In this document: positions 56,022 to 64,000 of the stretch, in pieces
Numbering within the stretch: position 1 is the stretch's first letter
Layout of the letters: each line of letters opens with the position of its first letter
NCBI GenBank assembly: GCA_021295655.1
Contig: JAGWBX010000007.1
Location: 1-64,000, forward strand
Direction: 5' to 3'
Length of the DNA: 64,000 bases
From: Candidatus Latescibacterota bacterium
Lineage (GTDB): Bacteria > Latescibacterota > UBA2968 > GCA-2709665
The notes under the pieces: generated by a model
What the model saw: only the letters and a program-made list of their open reading frames with translations
Databases searched by the model: none
What the model was told of the DNA's origin: nothing
Position numbers and translations under genes: made by a program

Positions 56022-57040
56022 TAACGGCCCACTGCGCTTTCCACCACACTCAGCCCGGAACAGAGCGCCAGCACCATCTCTCCCACCCTGCCAACTGCCT
56101 GCTTCACCCCCCAGGTGGGCCGTGGCTGCCCGATTGGCGACAGTTTGATCAACACCCGGTCTCCGGGACGCGCCAGGACCAGCACGCCGAAGTGCTGGGA
56201 GAATGAGCCTTCCCTGACCATCGCCTCGACCAGACAGTCCCCGTTCCGGTCCGTGTAGACGGCCGGCAGCTTGATCACCACCGTCACGCCGCGATGGTCC
56301 GTCCGCCATGAACAGGCCTCAAAATCCGCCGGCAACCGGGCGCGGTCGTACTTCCCTTTCAGAAGCATATTCGGCATCGGTCCAACCTTTTCAACGGTTT
56401 TCGCCAGGACGCCGCCGGCTTCGCGCCGCCAGACGAAATAACGAACGGGAACGCCGGCATCCAGGGCCTTTCGTTCATACTTGGTGGGCTTCCTGCCGCG
56501 CAACCTGAGCACCGACGGGGACTGGAAGCCGGACCGTAAAAACGGCTGCGCTTCCAGAATCTCCGAAATCCACGATGCGTATCCCTGGTGGTCGGTCGCC
56601 ACGGTCACCGTCCCGCCCGGCGCCAGCCGCTCCGAAAGCGCCTGGACAAATGCGGGCTGGATCAGGCGCCTGCCGTGATGGCGCTCCTTTGGCCAGGGAT
56701 CCGGGAAGTTGATATAAAAATGTGAGACACTCTCCGCCGAAATGAGGTGTTCCAGCACAAAATCCGCTCCTCCATGGACCACCCGCACGTTCTCCGGCTG
56801 ACTTCGCTCCAGCCGCTTGAACAGCCGCTGAACCGACACCCAGGATCGTTCGATTCCTACGAAATTCATCTCAGGATGCACAAGGGCCCGGTCCACCAGA
56901 AACTCGCCGGTGCCGAAGCCGATTTCCACAACCAGCGGGCCCGGACGGCCGAAGACCTTCTCCCAATCCGGCGGCCAGTCCATCTTTGTCCAGGAGACCA
57001 TGTAATTCAGGATGGCTTCGCTCAACGGCCTGGCAGCCAT
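56021..57040 (-). CDS. trmB: tRNA (guanine-N7)-methyltransferase with C-terminal extension
   Basis: 339 residues. SAM motif VVEIGFGTGEFL near residue 37, and the TrmB signature YINFPDPWPKERHHGRRLIQ near residue 110, which binds the tRNA. It makes m7G46 in tRNA. The canonical domain ends near 200; about 130 more residues (with SWRTDHRGVTVVIKLPAVY) form a C-terminal domain of unknown role, also seen in some related phyla. The TAG stop sits at the edge of the inverted-repeat element. Confidence 0.9.
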   Translation of the reverse strand: MAARPLSEAILNYMVSWTKMDWPPDWEKVFGRPGPLVVEIGFGTGEFLVDRALVHPEMNFVGIERSWVSVQRLFKRLERSQPENVRVVHGGADFVLEHLISAESVSHFYINFPDPWPKERHHGRRLIQPAFVQALSERLAPGGTVTVATDHQGYASWISEILEAQPFLRSGFQSPSVLRLRGRKPTKYERKALDAGVPVRYFVWRREAGGVLAKTVEKVGPMPNMLLKGKYDRARLPADFEACSWRTDHRGVTVVIKLPAVYTDRNGDCLVEAMVREGSFSQHFGVLVLARPGDRVLIKLSPIGQPRPTWGVKQAVGRVGEMVLALCSGLSVVESAVGR

Positions 57041-57076
57041 GACACAGCTCCGAGTGGCAGAATCCCTTTGTCGAAT

Positions 57077-57823
57077 TCATCCTCGCCGGCGGCGCCATGC
57101 AGCCAATTCTTCTCTAAGGGGCGCCCAGTAGCTACGGTCCAGCCTGCGTTCTCGATCTTCCTCGTCGTAAAGGAGACCCTCGACGTCCGTACGCCGTCCC
57201 GCCAGAACACTTCCCAAAAGCGGTCGGCTCTCGACCATGTCACGGGTTAAACCAGGGTATTTCCCCACGATCTCCTGAAGGATGTCCGGCGTCCTGCACT
57301 CTGCGAGCCAGAAGCGCACGTTTTCTTCAGAAGCCGTGGTATGACGCTGATAGTAGTCGGCCTCGATCAGGCGACGGATCATCGGCCAGTCTTTGTCACG
57401 CTGCGTTTTCTTCGCGCGAACCAGATCTTCCAAGGCCATCACCGGTACGGCACAGACCTCGGGAAGTACGATCTCCAGCCGCCGATTCCACAACACTTCG
57501 AAGTTCGGCAAACCTCTCAGCTTACCCATTACATCGATTCGAAGCCCCTCGACACCAGGAGCACCGCACCTGAAGTGGCAGGCATGTCCCCGTTCGAGTA
57601 CTTCTCGGCTCAGATCAGGCACGTACATTGTTTCGGCCTGCAACCGATCAAGAACAGTCTGCAGGTGATTCAGATTATCGGCCGATGCCAGTATCGCCAG
57701 ATCGATGTCCCGACTGAACTCCGCCGCTCCGTAAAGGATACAGGCTTGACCGCCCATCAGCAGCGCTCGGACTCTGGAATTGAATATCGTGGAAAGGGCT
57801 TTGGGTATCGGGCTTCGGTTCAA
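57077..57823 (-). CDS. nucleotidyltransferase (MNT/AbiEii-like)
   Basis: 248 residues from a TTG at 57823 placed after GGAGGAG; a longer in-frame reading reaches 57976 but lacks homology there. MGGQACILYGAAEFSRDID holds the GG and DxD motifs of the pol-beta nucleotidyltransferase fold, and LRIDVMGKLRG the third acidic residue. It ends with a helical region. Such proteins appear in two-gene toxin-antitoxin-like units. It overlaps a small gene upstream that has a conserved partner motif. Confidence 0.75.
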   Translation of the reverse strand: MNRSPIPKALSTIFNSRVRALLMGGQACILYGAAEFSRDIDLAILASADNLNHLQTVLDRLQAETMYVPDLSREVLERGHACHFRCGAPGVEGLRIDVMGKLRGLPNFEVLWNRRLEIVLPEVCAVPVMALEDLVRAKKTQRDKDWPMIRRLIEADYYQRHTTASEENVRFWLAECRTPDILQEIVGKYPGLTRDMVESRPLLGSVLAGRRTDVEGLLYDEEDRERRLDRSYWAPLREELAAWRRRRG

Positions 57824-58001
57824 AGTCTCCTCCAAAAAGCAGGAATATATCCCAGAGTTTCTGTGACTCGACGAAACGCTCCACGGGGGAACGAGCGTAC
57901 CAATCCCTGAGTTCACCTTCGTACATTTCGTCGCAATCCTGAAATCGTCGATTGACGCGGATAAAGTGAATTTCAATCAGGGGCGGTTCGGATTCCCGCA
58001 C
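57675..58001 (-). CDS. small partner of the nucleotidyltransferase, C-terminus overlapping
   Basis: 108 residues in this frame. The segment FVESQKLWDIFLLFGGDFEP followed by PDTQSPFHD resembles short proteins found directly upstream of AbiEii-type nucleotidyltransferases (LWxxYLxxGGSLxPEPDxQSPFFD). The similarity ends near residue 72. The rest of the frame overlaps the nucleotidyltransferase gene by about 149 bases, more than a normal overlap, so a frameshift near 57790 is possible. The N-terminus is short compared with relatives. Confidence 0.5.
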   Translation of the reverse strand: MRESEPPLIEIHFIRVNRRFQDCDEMYEGELRDWYARSPVERFVESQKLWDIFLLFGGDFEPKPDTQSPFHDIQFQSPSAADGRSSLYPLRSGGVQSGHRSGDTGIGR

Positions 58002-58316
58002 CCGGGTGCAGAATCGCCGCCCCGTTGAATTTAGGGGATATGAGAATCCGAATCAAGGGGCGCGTTTCTGCAATGCCGACGCCGCGAAAAACCATTGACA
58101 TCGGAATTCTCGCAATGCATGTTTTGTACGACGTGTGGTTACTGGATAGAAGATGAATAAAATCAATTAGATAAGGAATTCATCAGGTTCTGCTGACGCC
58201 TTTCGGCATACAGTTCGGGCGCCCGTTCGCGATGGCGTGGCCCCCCTGCATTAACGACCGTCCGGGGCGCCGCCGCGAAATTCGAAGGGCATCGGTTTTC
58301 CAGAGGAGGCATTGCA
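58002..58316 (+). promoter_or_regulatory. 315 bp intergenic with candidate promoter for the ThuA gene
   Basis: TTGACA at 58095-58100 and CATGTT at 58118-58123 (spacer 17) face the ThuA gene. No other structure is recognised. Confidence 0.35.
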
Positions 58317-58955
58317 ATGAACGTATTGATCCTGTCGGGAGCGAATCACGGCTTCGATCAGAGCGCCGGGATGATCCATGGGTTTCTGAACGACCAGACC
58401 GACCTGTCCGTGGAACTGAGCGCGGACAAGGACCTGCTGGCGAGCGGGTTGGACCCTTACGATGTCTGCGTGTTCGGAACGGGGTTCACGCGCACCGTTA
58501 AGCGTGAGGACGGTTCGATCGCCCGCGAACCGGATCTGACGCCCGCGCAGGAGGATGGCCTTTTCGGGTTCGTCGCCGGCGGCAAGGGTCTGGTGGGGAT
58601 TCACGGATCGGGATGGTGGATCGACGGGCGGGCGGGCGACCTCCTGGGCGGACATGCCAACTGGCACCCGCCCGGGTTGACGTTTACCGTACAGGTGGAA
58701 GACCCGGATCATCCCGTGATGGAGGGTATCGAGGATTTCGAGGTGGACGACGAAATCTACATTTCGGCGTATGAACCTCAGCTGCGGATTCTCGCGTCCG
58801 CGCAATGGCATGGCGGGACGTTTCCGGTTGCGTGGGTGAAAGCGTACGGATCGGGCCGGGTCTTCTACACGGCGCTCGGCCACGGCCCGGGCACGTTCGC
58901 GCGGCCTCCGGTACAGGCCATGCTCTGCCAGGGCGTGCGCTGGGCCGCGGGTTGA
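58317..58955 (+). CDS. ThuA-domain protein
   Basis: 212 residues; ATG at 58317 after GAGGAGG. The N-terminus NVLILSGANHGFDQSAGMIH and GGKGLVGIHGSGWWIDG fit the ThuA class I glutamine-amidotransferase-like family, seen in trehalose/sugar utilisation loci. HGGTFPVAWVKAYGSGRVFY closes the domain. Precise function is unknown. It lies 120 bases upstream of an SDR gene in the same direction, possibly in one catabolic unit. Confidence 0.88.
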   Translation: MNVLILSGANHGFDQSAGMIHGFLNDQTDLSVELSADKDLLASGLDPYDVCVFGTGFTRTVKREDGSIAREPDLTPAQEDGLFGFVAGGKGLVGIHGSGWWIDGRAGDLLGGHANWHPPGLTFTVQVEDPDHPVMEGIEDFEVDDEIYISAYEPQLRILASAQWHGGTFPVAWVKAYGSGRVFYTALGHGPGTFARPPVQAMLCQGVRWAAG

Positions 58956-59075
58956 ACGTCAAAGACTGTATACAAGACGTCGGGAGGCTGAAATCCCGTC
59001 GCGCGTGGCGCAGCCGGAATGAGACATCGTTCGTTTACTTAAGCGGCACGGGTGTCGACTCAAGGAGGGACCGAG

Positions 59076-59861
59076 ATGCTGGAGTTGAATCTGTCGGGTA
59101 AGGTGGCGCTGGTAACAGGGGCCAGCGAGGGCATCGGAAGAGGGATTGCCCTGAAGTTGGCCGGTGAGGGGTGCCGGGTTGCGATGTGCGCGCGGCGGCA
59201 GGACGTTTTGGCGAGCGCGGCAGAGGCCATCAGATCGGAAACCGGCGCCGAGGTGCTCTCGGTGAGGGCGGACGTGACGCAAACCTCGGATCTGGAGCGG
59301 TTGGTGAACGCGGCGGTGTCCGAATTCGGCGGTATCGATATTCTCGTGAACAACGCGGGTCGTTCGGAAGGCCATCACTTCGAGGACGCAACCGAGCCCG
59401 TCTGGCAGGGGGACTTCGACTTGAAATTCTGGGCTGCGGTCCGCGGTTCAATGCTGGCGGTTCCGCATATGAAGGCCCGCGGCGGGGGCAGCATCGTGAA
59501 TATCACGCATCCGGGAGGCAAGGCGCCCGGACCGGGCTCCGTGCCCACGTCGGTGAGCCGGGCCGCCGGTATCGCTTTGACCAAAGCCATGTCCAAAGAC
59601 CTGGCGCAACATCTGATCCGGGTGAACACGGTATGTCTGACGAACATCAGGTCTGCTCAGGCACAGCGGGCGTGGACGGCGTCCGGCAGCGACCTGGATT
59701 TCGATGCCTGGTGTGAAGAACTGGGAAAGGACGTGCCGCTGGGGCGGATGGGGGAACCCGGTGAGGTGGCCGATCTGATCGCGTTTCTTGTGTCCGAACG
59801 GGGCGCGTTCATTACCGGCGCCGCGATCAATTTCGATGGCGGGTCGGGGGAGACGGTCTAG
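59076..59861 (+). CDS. short-chain dehydrogenase/reductase lacking the catalytic Tyr-Lys pair
   Basis: 261 residues from the ATG at 59076, preceded by AAGGAGGG. The Rossmann part is canonical: TGASEGIGRG, NNAGRSEG and SIVNITHPGG. At the position of the YxxxK motif it reads VPTSVSRAAG, with no tyrosine and arginine in place of lysine. NAD(P) binding should persist but classical SDR catalysis would not. The C-terminus VSERGAFITGAAINFDGG is normal. The lack of the catalytic pair may be a subfamily feature or loss of activity. Confidence 0.85.
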   Translation: MLELNLSGKVALVTGASEGIGRGIALKLAGEGCRVAMCARRQDVLASAAEAIRSETGAEVLSVRADVTQTSDLERLVNAAVSEFGGIDILVNNAGRSEGHHFEDATEPVWQGDFDLKFWAAVRGSMLAVPHMKARGGGSIVNITHPGGKAPGPGSVPTSVSRAAGIALTKAMSKDLAQHLIRVNTVCLTNIRSAQAQRAWTASGSDLDFDAWCEELGKDVPLGRMGEPGEVADLIAFLVSERGAFITGAAINFDGGSGETV

Positions 59862-59866
59862 GCGGA

Positions 59867-60640
59867 TTACACAACCAGTTGATGCGCCCTGGTGAAGCAG
59901 CGGCGGCGGACGACGTGTACCACAAAGACTGAGCCGATGGCCGTGGCGGCAACAATCATCAGCATCACGATGATCTGATATTTGATGGCGGTCATCGGAT
60001 CCGATCCGGCCAGGATCTGACCTGTCATCATCCCGGGCAGAGATACCAGGCCTACCGTCATCAGGGCGTTGATGGAGGGAATCATGCCGGCCTTTACCAC
60101 GTCGCGCAGTATGGTGGCCGTGGCTTCCTGGTAGGTGGCGCCCAGGCAGAGTGCGAGTTCGATCTGGTCCCGCTGTTTGCGCAGGTCGGAGAAGAGGCGT
60201 TCCAGTGCGATCGTGACCGCGTTCATGGAGTTGCCGATAATCATCCCGCCCAGGGGGATGAAGTACTGTGGCGTGTACCAGGGCTTGACCTGGACGATAG
60301 CGGCCGTTACCAGGATGGACACGGTGGTGTAGCTGGCGACCATCGAAATGAAAGTGGGCACGAAGTAGGCCACTTCCTTTTCCTTTACCCGTCCGCGGAT
60401 GGCGTGGGCCGCCCAGAAGACCATCCAGACGAAGACGATGAGAATCAGGTAAGGGTTGTTGATCTGGAAGATGTATTTGAGAACGTAGCCGACGAGAAAG
60501 AGCTGCGCGAAGGTGCGCACCGTGCCCCACGCGAGGTCCTTTTCCAGGTTGAGCCTGAAGATAACCGAGCCGGTACCCGCGATCAGGACGAATACGAGAC
60601 ACAGAAGCAGTTGGAAGGGAGAGATCTCGATCAGGTTCAC
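59867..60640 (-). CDS. fetB: FetB-like ABC permease (UPF0014)
   Basis: About 257 residues from a GTG at 60640 preceded by AGGAGG. Seven membrane helices; GGMIIGNSMNAVTIALERL is the UPF0014/FetB signature. In E. coli FetAB exports iron or protects against oxidative stress. The GTG overlaps the fetA stop as GTGA. It is convergent with the SDR gene, five bases apart. Confidence 0.9.
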   Translation of the reverse strand: MNLIEISPFQLLLCLVFVLIAGTGSVIFRLNLEKDLAWGTVRTFAQLFLVGYVLKYIFQINNPYLILIVFVWMVFWAAHAIRGRVKEKEVAYFVPTFISMVASYTTVSILVTAAIVQVKPWYTPQYFIPLGGMIIGNSMNAVTIALERLFSDLRKQRDQIELALCLGATYQEATATILRDVVKAGMIPSINALMTVGLVSLPGMMTGQILAGSDPMTAIKYQIIVMLMIVAATAIGSVFVVHVVRRRCFTRAHQLVV

Positions 60641-61299
60641 GCGGAGACCTCCTGAAGACCGCCGTCGAGCCGGTAACGCCGGGCGCTGACCCGAACGGGC
60701 GTGAAGTCCAGGTGCGTAACCTGGACAATGCCGATGTTCTGTTCCAGCGCGAGTCGTTCCAGCCACGCTTCGACCACGGATCTGGACTCGGGGTCAAGGG
60801 CGGAAGTGGGTTCGTCACAGAGGAGAAAGCGGGGTTCGGACAGCAGCGTACGGATCAGGGCTATCCGCTGTTTCTGGCCTACGGAAAGCGTTTCCGCGTC
60901 GTCGTCGAGGTTCACGTCCTGAAGCAGAAAATCGTTCAGAAGGACTCTGAGCCGGTCATCGTCCGGGAACGGTCTTTCGCGTCCGGATTTGAAGGTGAAC
61001 GACATGGTCAGGTTGGTACGCACGTTGCCGCCGGCCATTGCGGGCGTCTGCTGGACGTAACCGACCATTCGCCGCAGTTCCGTGACGTTGTGGCGAGTCA
61101 CGGGTTCGCCGTCAAGCAGGATGTTGCCCGAGGAAGGTTCCTGCAGCCGGTTGGGCAGTCTGAGGAAGCTGGATTTACCGCTTCCCGACGGGCCATGGAT
61201 GAGTACGAAATCCCCGCTGTCGACGGTGAGTTCCACTCGTTGAAACAGCGGTTTTTTTGTGCCGTATCGAAGCGACAGGTTCCTGATCTCGAGGCGCAT
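60637..61299 (-). CDS. fetA: FetA-like ABC ATPase
   Basis: About 220 residues from the ATG at 61299. Walker A GPSGSGKSSFLRL, signature LSVGQKQRIAL and Walker B FLLCDEPTSALD. It pairs with FetB downstream. The ribosome site is weak, and an in-frame start 11 codons upstream (61332) cannot be excluded. Confidence 0.88.
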   Translation of the reverse strand: MRLEIRNLSLRYGTKKPLFQRVELTVDSGDFVLIHGPSGSGKSSFLRLPNRLQEPSSGNILLDGEPVTRHNVTELRRMVGYVQQTPAMAGGNVRTNLTMSFTFKSGRERPFPDDDRLRVLLNDFLLQDVNLDDDAETLSVGQKQRIALIRTLLSEPRFLLCDEPTSALDPESRSVVEAWLERLALEQNIGIVQVTHLDFTPVRVSARRYRLDGGLQEVSA

Positions 61300-61521
61300 G
61301 CCTGGCTCAAAAGCGCAAATGGTTAACCCCAATTCGAGGAAAACAGCAACTCGGCGACGCGACGAAACCCCCTGAAACGGGGCGTAACGGGCGTCAAAGA
61401 GGACGTTTATTCAGTTCACGTCCAGTGACCCGGTGTATCCTGGCAATCAGAAGTTAAATCACCTTTATCGACTTGCATATATTCGGTTTTACTTCCCCGA
61501 AGACTTACGAATCAAGGTTTA

Positions 61522-61684
61522 GCGTCCTGTCCCAAAAATACCTCGCCATTCTTCCGCCTGTCTGCGTGCGTGAGATAGCACGCACAGGCAGGCCGATTCA
61601 TCCGACCTGCCCAGGTCGGAGGTGCCTTGCGAGCCGGGCGACTCGACGGCCGAATTCAGGCAACTTATTTCTGGGACAGAACAC
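61522..61684. mobile_element. MITE-like element, family A, second copy
   Basis: Ends GCGTCCTGTCCCAAAAATA and its inverted partner TTATTTCTGGGACAGAACAC resemble family A, with TA on the left flank only. The interior has the hairpin CCTGTCTGCGTGC ... GCACGCACAGGCAGG and GCGAGCCGGGCGACTCGACGG, both shared with the nested copy near 55.8-56.0 kb. The right end lies inside the 3' end of the next gene. Confidence 0.65.
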
Positions 61685-63068
61685 AAGCGTTCTCGAAGAT
61701 TTCCAGCACGTCGATGATGCTCAGCCCCGTGTGGTATCCCGGGTCCGCATCCGCTGTTGCGGGAATCACCGGTACGACCCGGCCGGCTTCGTTGCGGGTC
61801 TGATAGGACATAAGATGGAGGTCCGGACGAACGAAGTGCCTTGTGAAGGCGTTGTGGCAGGCGCTGAATATGCCGAGGGCGTTCTGTCGCTGTGCCGTGG
61901 ATCGGGCAATCGAAAAGCAGTACGCGGCTGCGCGCAGCGTTTCGGGCAGGTTCCACCACGGCATGTCGGTATTGGCGGGTGTGCGGGAAACCAGGTCAAA
62001 TATCTTGCAGATGCCGCCGGGGCCGGGTTGGAAACCCCCTGCAAATGTATGCGCGAGCAGAGCAGGCATATGGGCTTCGACGCCGGAGATTTCCTTCAGT
62101 TGTCCGGCATCCGCCAGCGCGTTTTCTCTGACGGCCGAGGTGAACTTCAGCGTGAGACCGATAAATTCGAGGACATGGCCCGGATCGGAGAGGATTTTCC
62201 CGTCCTCCTCGTAGGGCCCGCCATCGTCGTCCACGGCTTCCCAGAAGTCGTACTCACGGAGACGCGGAACCCGCCCGTTCAGATTTACGTAGGTCTGCAT
62301 TTCGTGACCGATGAGGCGCAGGCCCATTGCCACGCTGCCGGGAATGCGGTGTTCGGCCAACAGGGCAGCGGCGCCGATCTGAATCATGAATGCGCCGTGG
62401 GGGTGGCGGCCCGGTCGGGGTGCCGTTGGGTTCCCGGGATCCAGCGATATCTGGTCGGTGGTGAACCGGCCCTTGCGAATGGCATCGTCCACGCGGCGGC
62501 AATATTCCATGGCTTCCGCTTCGGCGTCACGCAATCCGAGGTATCTCGCCGCGGCAACCATGCCCTTGGAGCTGAAGAGGTCGCTGAACCCGTAGCTCGA
62601 TTCCTCCGTGAGCGTCAGCGTCCGGATCCCGCCTTTCTCGTCCGGCGTAAACGGGTCTCCCTCGCGAGTCATGAAAAAGGACAGGTGACCGGCGTTCCGG
62701 GCACGGATATCGATCAGCACCTGGAGTACGTCCGCCGCGATATGCTCGAGGCGTTGCCGCAGTTCCGGCGCCAGATTGTGGCGACGCATCCACCGGCAGT
62801 GTCCCGCCAGGGACTCGAGACCGCGCCCCTGTATCCAGCCATAGACCGCGTTCGGACCCTTCAGTGGATCGTCCTCGGCGAAGTCCTCTCCCGTGATGAG
62901 GTCCAGTTTGGTGTCAATGAAGGGATAGTCGGGCGTGCGTTCGTATCGATCCGCGATGGCGGCCATCGCCGCGAGCAGCATGGCGCGGTAGTCGAAAAGT
63001 ACGGACCGGACGTCATCGAGGACAGGACGTTCAGTCAGGAGAATTCCCCGGTACAAGGCTTCTGGCAT
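61665..63068 (-). CDS. (alpha/alpha)6-barrel protein, N-acylglucosamine 2-epimerase-like
   Basis: 467 residues from the ATG at 63068, after GGGAGGC; the longer frame to 63260 overlaps the dioxygenase gene. Helical repeats, with LREYDFWEAVDDDGGPYEED and LSDPGHVLEFIGLTLKF, suggest the AGE/cellobiose 2-epimerase-like six-hairpin fold acting on free sugars. The last residues (CVLSQK and stop) are encoded by the end of an inverted-repeat element, so the natural C-terminus was replaced. Confidence 0.65.
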   Translation of the reverse strand: MPEALYRGILLTERPVLDDVRSVLFDYRAMLLAAMAAIADRYERTPDYPFIDTKLDLITGEDFAEDDPLKGPNAVYGWIQGRGLESLAGHCRWMRRHNLAPELRQRLEHIAADVLQVLIDIRARNAGHLSFFMTREGDPFTPDEKGGIRTLTLTEESSYGFSDLFSSKGMVAAARYLGLRDAEAEAMEYCRRVDDAIRKGRFTTDQISLDPGNPTAPRPGRHPHGAFMIQIGAAALLAEHRIPGSVAMGLRLIGHEMQTYVNLNGRVPRLREYDFWEAVDDDGGPYEEDGKILSDPGHVLEFIGLTLKFTSAVRENALADAGQLKEISGVEAHMPALLAHTFAGGFQPGPGGICKIFDLVSRTPANTDMPWWNLPETLRAAAYCFSIARSTAQRQNALGIFSACHNAFTRHFVRPDLHLMSYQTRNEAGRVVPVIPATADADPGYHTGLSIIDVLEIFENACVLSQK

Positions 63069-63154
63069 CGCTGCGCCTCCCGGAATCCGGCCCCGGTTTC
63101 TTTTCAAGTAACAGCGAGTGAACGCGACAGAACCCAACGCGCTCCCTGACAATG

Positions 63155-63991
63155 CTACGACCAGACGTAGATCTCGCCGTCGTCGTCTGAATAGCCGATG
63201 AAGACGGCCAGGACAATTCTGGGATCGCTGCCCGCCACTGCGGGAACCTCGTGGATGCATCGGGTATTGAAGAAGTAGAGATCACCAGGTTCGAGGTCAA
63301 CGCGGCAGTGTTCGACGTTGTTCAACCTGGCGTATTCGTGAAAAGCATTTGCAGCAATGTGGGACTCAACGTCTTCCGTCCACAGGCAGCGATGCAGGAT
63401 GGCCTGGGATGCAGGGCCTGCCTGGGCCGCGTTTTGGAAGCAGAGTACGCCCGCGAACTGGTGCTCGAAACGGGAGACCTCGTAATTGAAGCGTTTTTCG
63501 CGCAGCGTGACGTGGTCGATGTGCGGCTGGTAGGCGTGGTGGGTGTAATGGATTCGGAAGATGGCGGGACCGTAGAGGCGGCCGTCGGGTTCGCGCGCCG
63601 TCACCACCCGTTTGCCCGCGGCGAGGGCGGTGAGGTTGTTGTAGATAACGTCAACCGGGTTGTCGAAGCCGTCGAAGAGGTGTTCAAACAGGTCGTGGGT
63701 CCGGACGGCGTGTTTGAGGAACCCCTCCCGGTCGTTACCCATATTTCCCAGGCTCGTGCCGACGTCGATTCGTGTGCGGGCGTCGTCGGATTCCGCGTCC
63801 GCCGGATCCCGCATCAGGCCCCGATCGATGAAACGGCCGATAAGCCCCGCACAGTGGTCCGGGTTATAGGCCTGCCTCAGAAGGATGGCCGGTATCTCGG
63901 CCGATGACAGGGCCTGGAGCGGATTTCCGTACCTCGCGGTAACGGTCTGCAGGTCCGATCCAACCGGCAACCAGGAGTCGGCGCTGGGCAT
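63155..63991 (-). CDS. 2-oxoglutarate/Fe(II) dioxygenase-like protein (phytanoyl-CoA dioxygenase superfamily)
   Basis: 278 residues with the ATG at 63991, nine bases from the right edge. The iron ligands appear as HIDHV (HxD) and IHEVPAVAGSDPRIVLA, where the distal His is followed by the 2OG-binding Arg. The long N-terminal part and FEHQFAGVLCFQN fit 2OG dioxygenases of the non-classical 'prolyl hydroxylase-like' type. Substrate unknown. It begins near the window edge so an upstream partner may exist. Confidence 0.8.
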   Translation of the reverse strand: MPSADSWLPVGSDLQTVTARYGNPLQALSSAEIPAILLRQAYNPDHCAGLIGRFIDRGLMRDPADAESDDARTRIDVGTSLGNMGNDREGFLKHAVRTHDLFEHLFDGFDNPVDVIYNNLTALAAGKRVVTAREPDGRLYGPAIFRIHYTHHAYQPHIDHVTLREKRFNYEVSRFEHQFAGVLCFQNAAQAGPASQAILHRCLWTEDVESHIAANAFHEYARLNNVEHCRVDLEPGDLYFFNTRCIHEVPAVAGSDPRIVLAVFIGYSDDDGEIYVWS

Positions 63992-64000
63992 ATTGGCTTC

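Noticed and set aside
61473..63149. Long plus-strand frame of 558 codons
   Set aside because: It is antisense to the epimerase-like gene and crosses an inverted-repeat element; the minus-strand gene has better start and family signals.

Overview
This 64 kb window comes from the chromosome of a GC-rich Gram-negative bacterium. It carries an LPS-assembly gene (lptD), a lipid-linked sugar flippase, outer-membrane-type beta-barrel proteins and many secreted proteins. The catabolic and regulatory genes (phytanoyl-CoA-dioxygenase-like, ThuA, SDR, SelA-like PLP enzyme, CehA-like hydrolase, cadherin and dockerin-like fragments) resemble the gene content of Latescibacterota, Poribacteria or related uncultured phyla. 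That placement is inference and no marker here fixes it.

Layout. (1) 1-14.5 kb, minus strand: housekeeping and envelope genes in operon order lptD, dtd, maf, rodZ-like, priA, then a small inverted-repeat element, then flippase, YkgJ-like Fe/Zn-cluster protein, DUF4159, DUF4175 and a TPR protein cut by the left edge. (2) 14.8-16.4 kb, plus strand: tRNA-Leu(UAG), terminator and a lysA-like decarboxylase. (3) 16.5-19.9 kb, minus: a beta-propeller-like protein and a DegT/DnrJ aminotransferase-family protein. (4) 20.2-33.8 kb, minus: the most interesting part. Four short precursor-like genes with double-glycine leaders (three exactly 37 residues, one 41) lie with a C39-peptidase ABC exporter carrying two cNMP-binding-like domains, an HlyD adaptor, a SurA/PpiC-like chaperone, three full CPBP intramembrane proteases plus one with its catalytic middle deleted, and two DUF3267-type HExxH membrane metallopeptidases. 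No lanthionine, radical-SAM or YcaO enzyme is visible. I read this as an uncharacterised secreted-peptide (bacteriocin or pheromone) locus with duplicated membrane proteases as candidate immunity or processing factors. (5) 34.4-38 kb: decayed and mobile-looking genes (VOC 3' remnant, GtrA, truncated DUF2723, an ATGA-coupled PIN pair). (6) 37.7-46.2 kb, minus: cupin, methyltransferase, SelA-like enzyme, and an operon of a heterodimeric ABC exporter plus DUF5916 protein. (7) 46.5-54.5 kb, minus: an AttEFGH-like set (ATPase, double FtsX permease, CrtC/AttH lipocalin) interrupted by a pentapeptide protein, a WD40/dockerin 3' fragment and a CehA-like hydrolase. (8) 54.6-64 kb: selD, trmB, a nucleotidyltransferase pair, ThuA, SDR, FetAB, an (alpha/alpha)6-barrel protein and a 2OG dioxygenase.

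Two other results stand out. selD is itself a selenoprotein gene: an in-frame UGA at 54714-54716 sits in the catalytic motif and is followed at the right distance by a hairpin with a GGUC apical loop. A nested pair of small inverted-repeat elements lies between the convergent genes selD and trmB, and its TA-flanked ends supply the TAG stop codons of both. A relative at 61.5 kb supplies the last codons of another gene.
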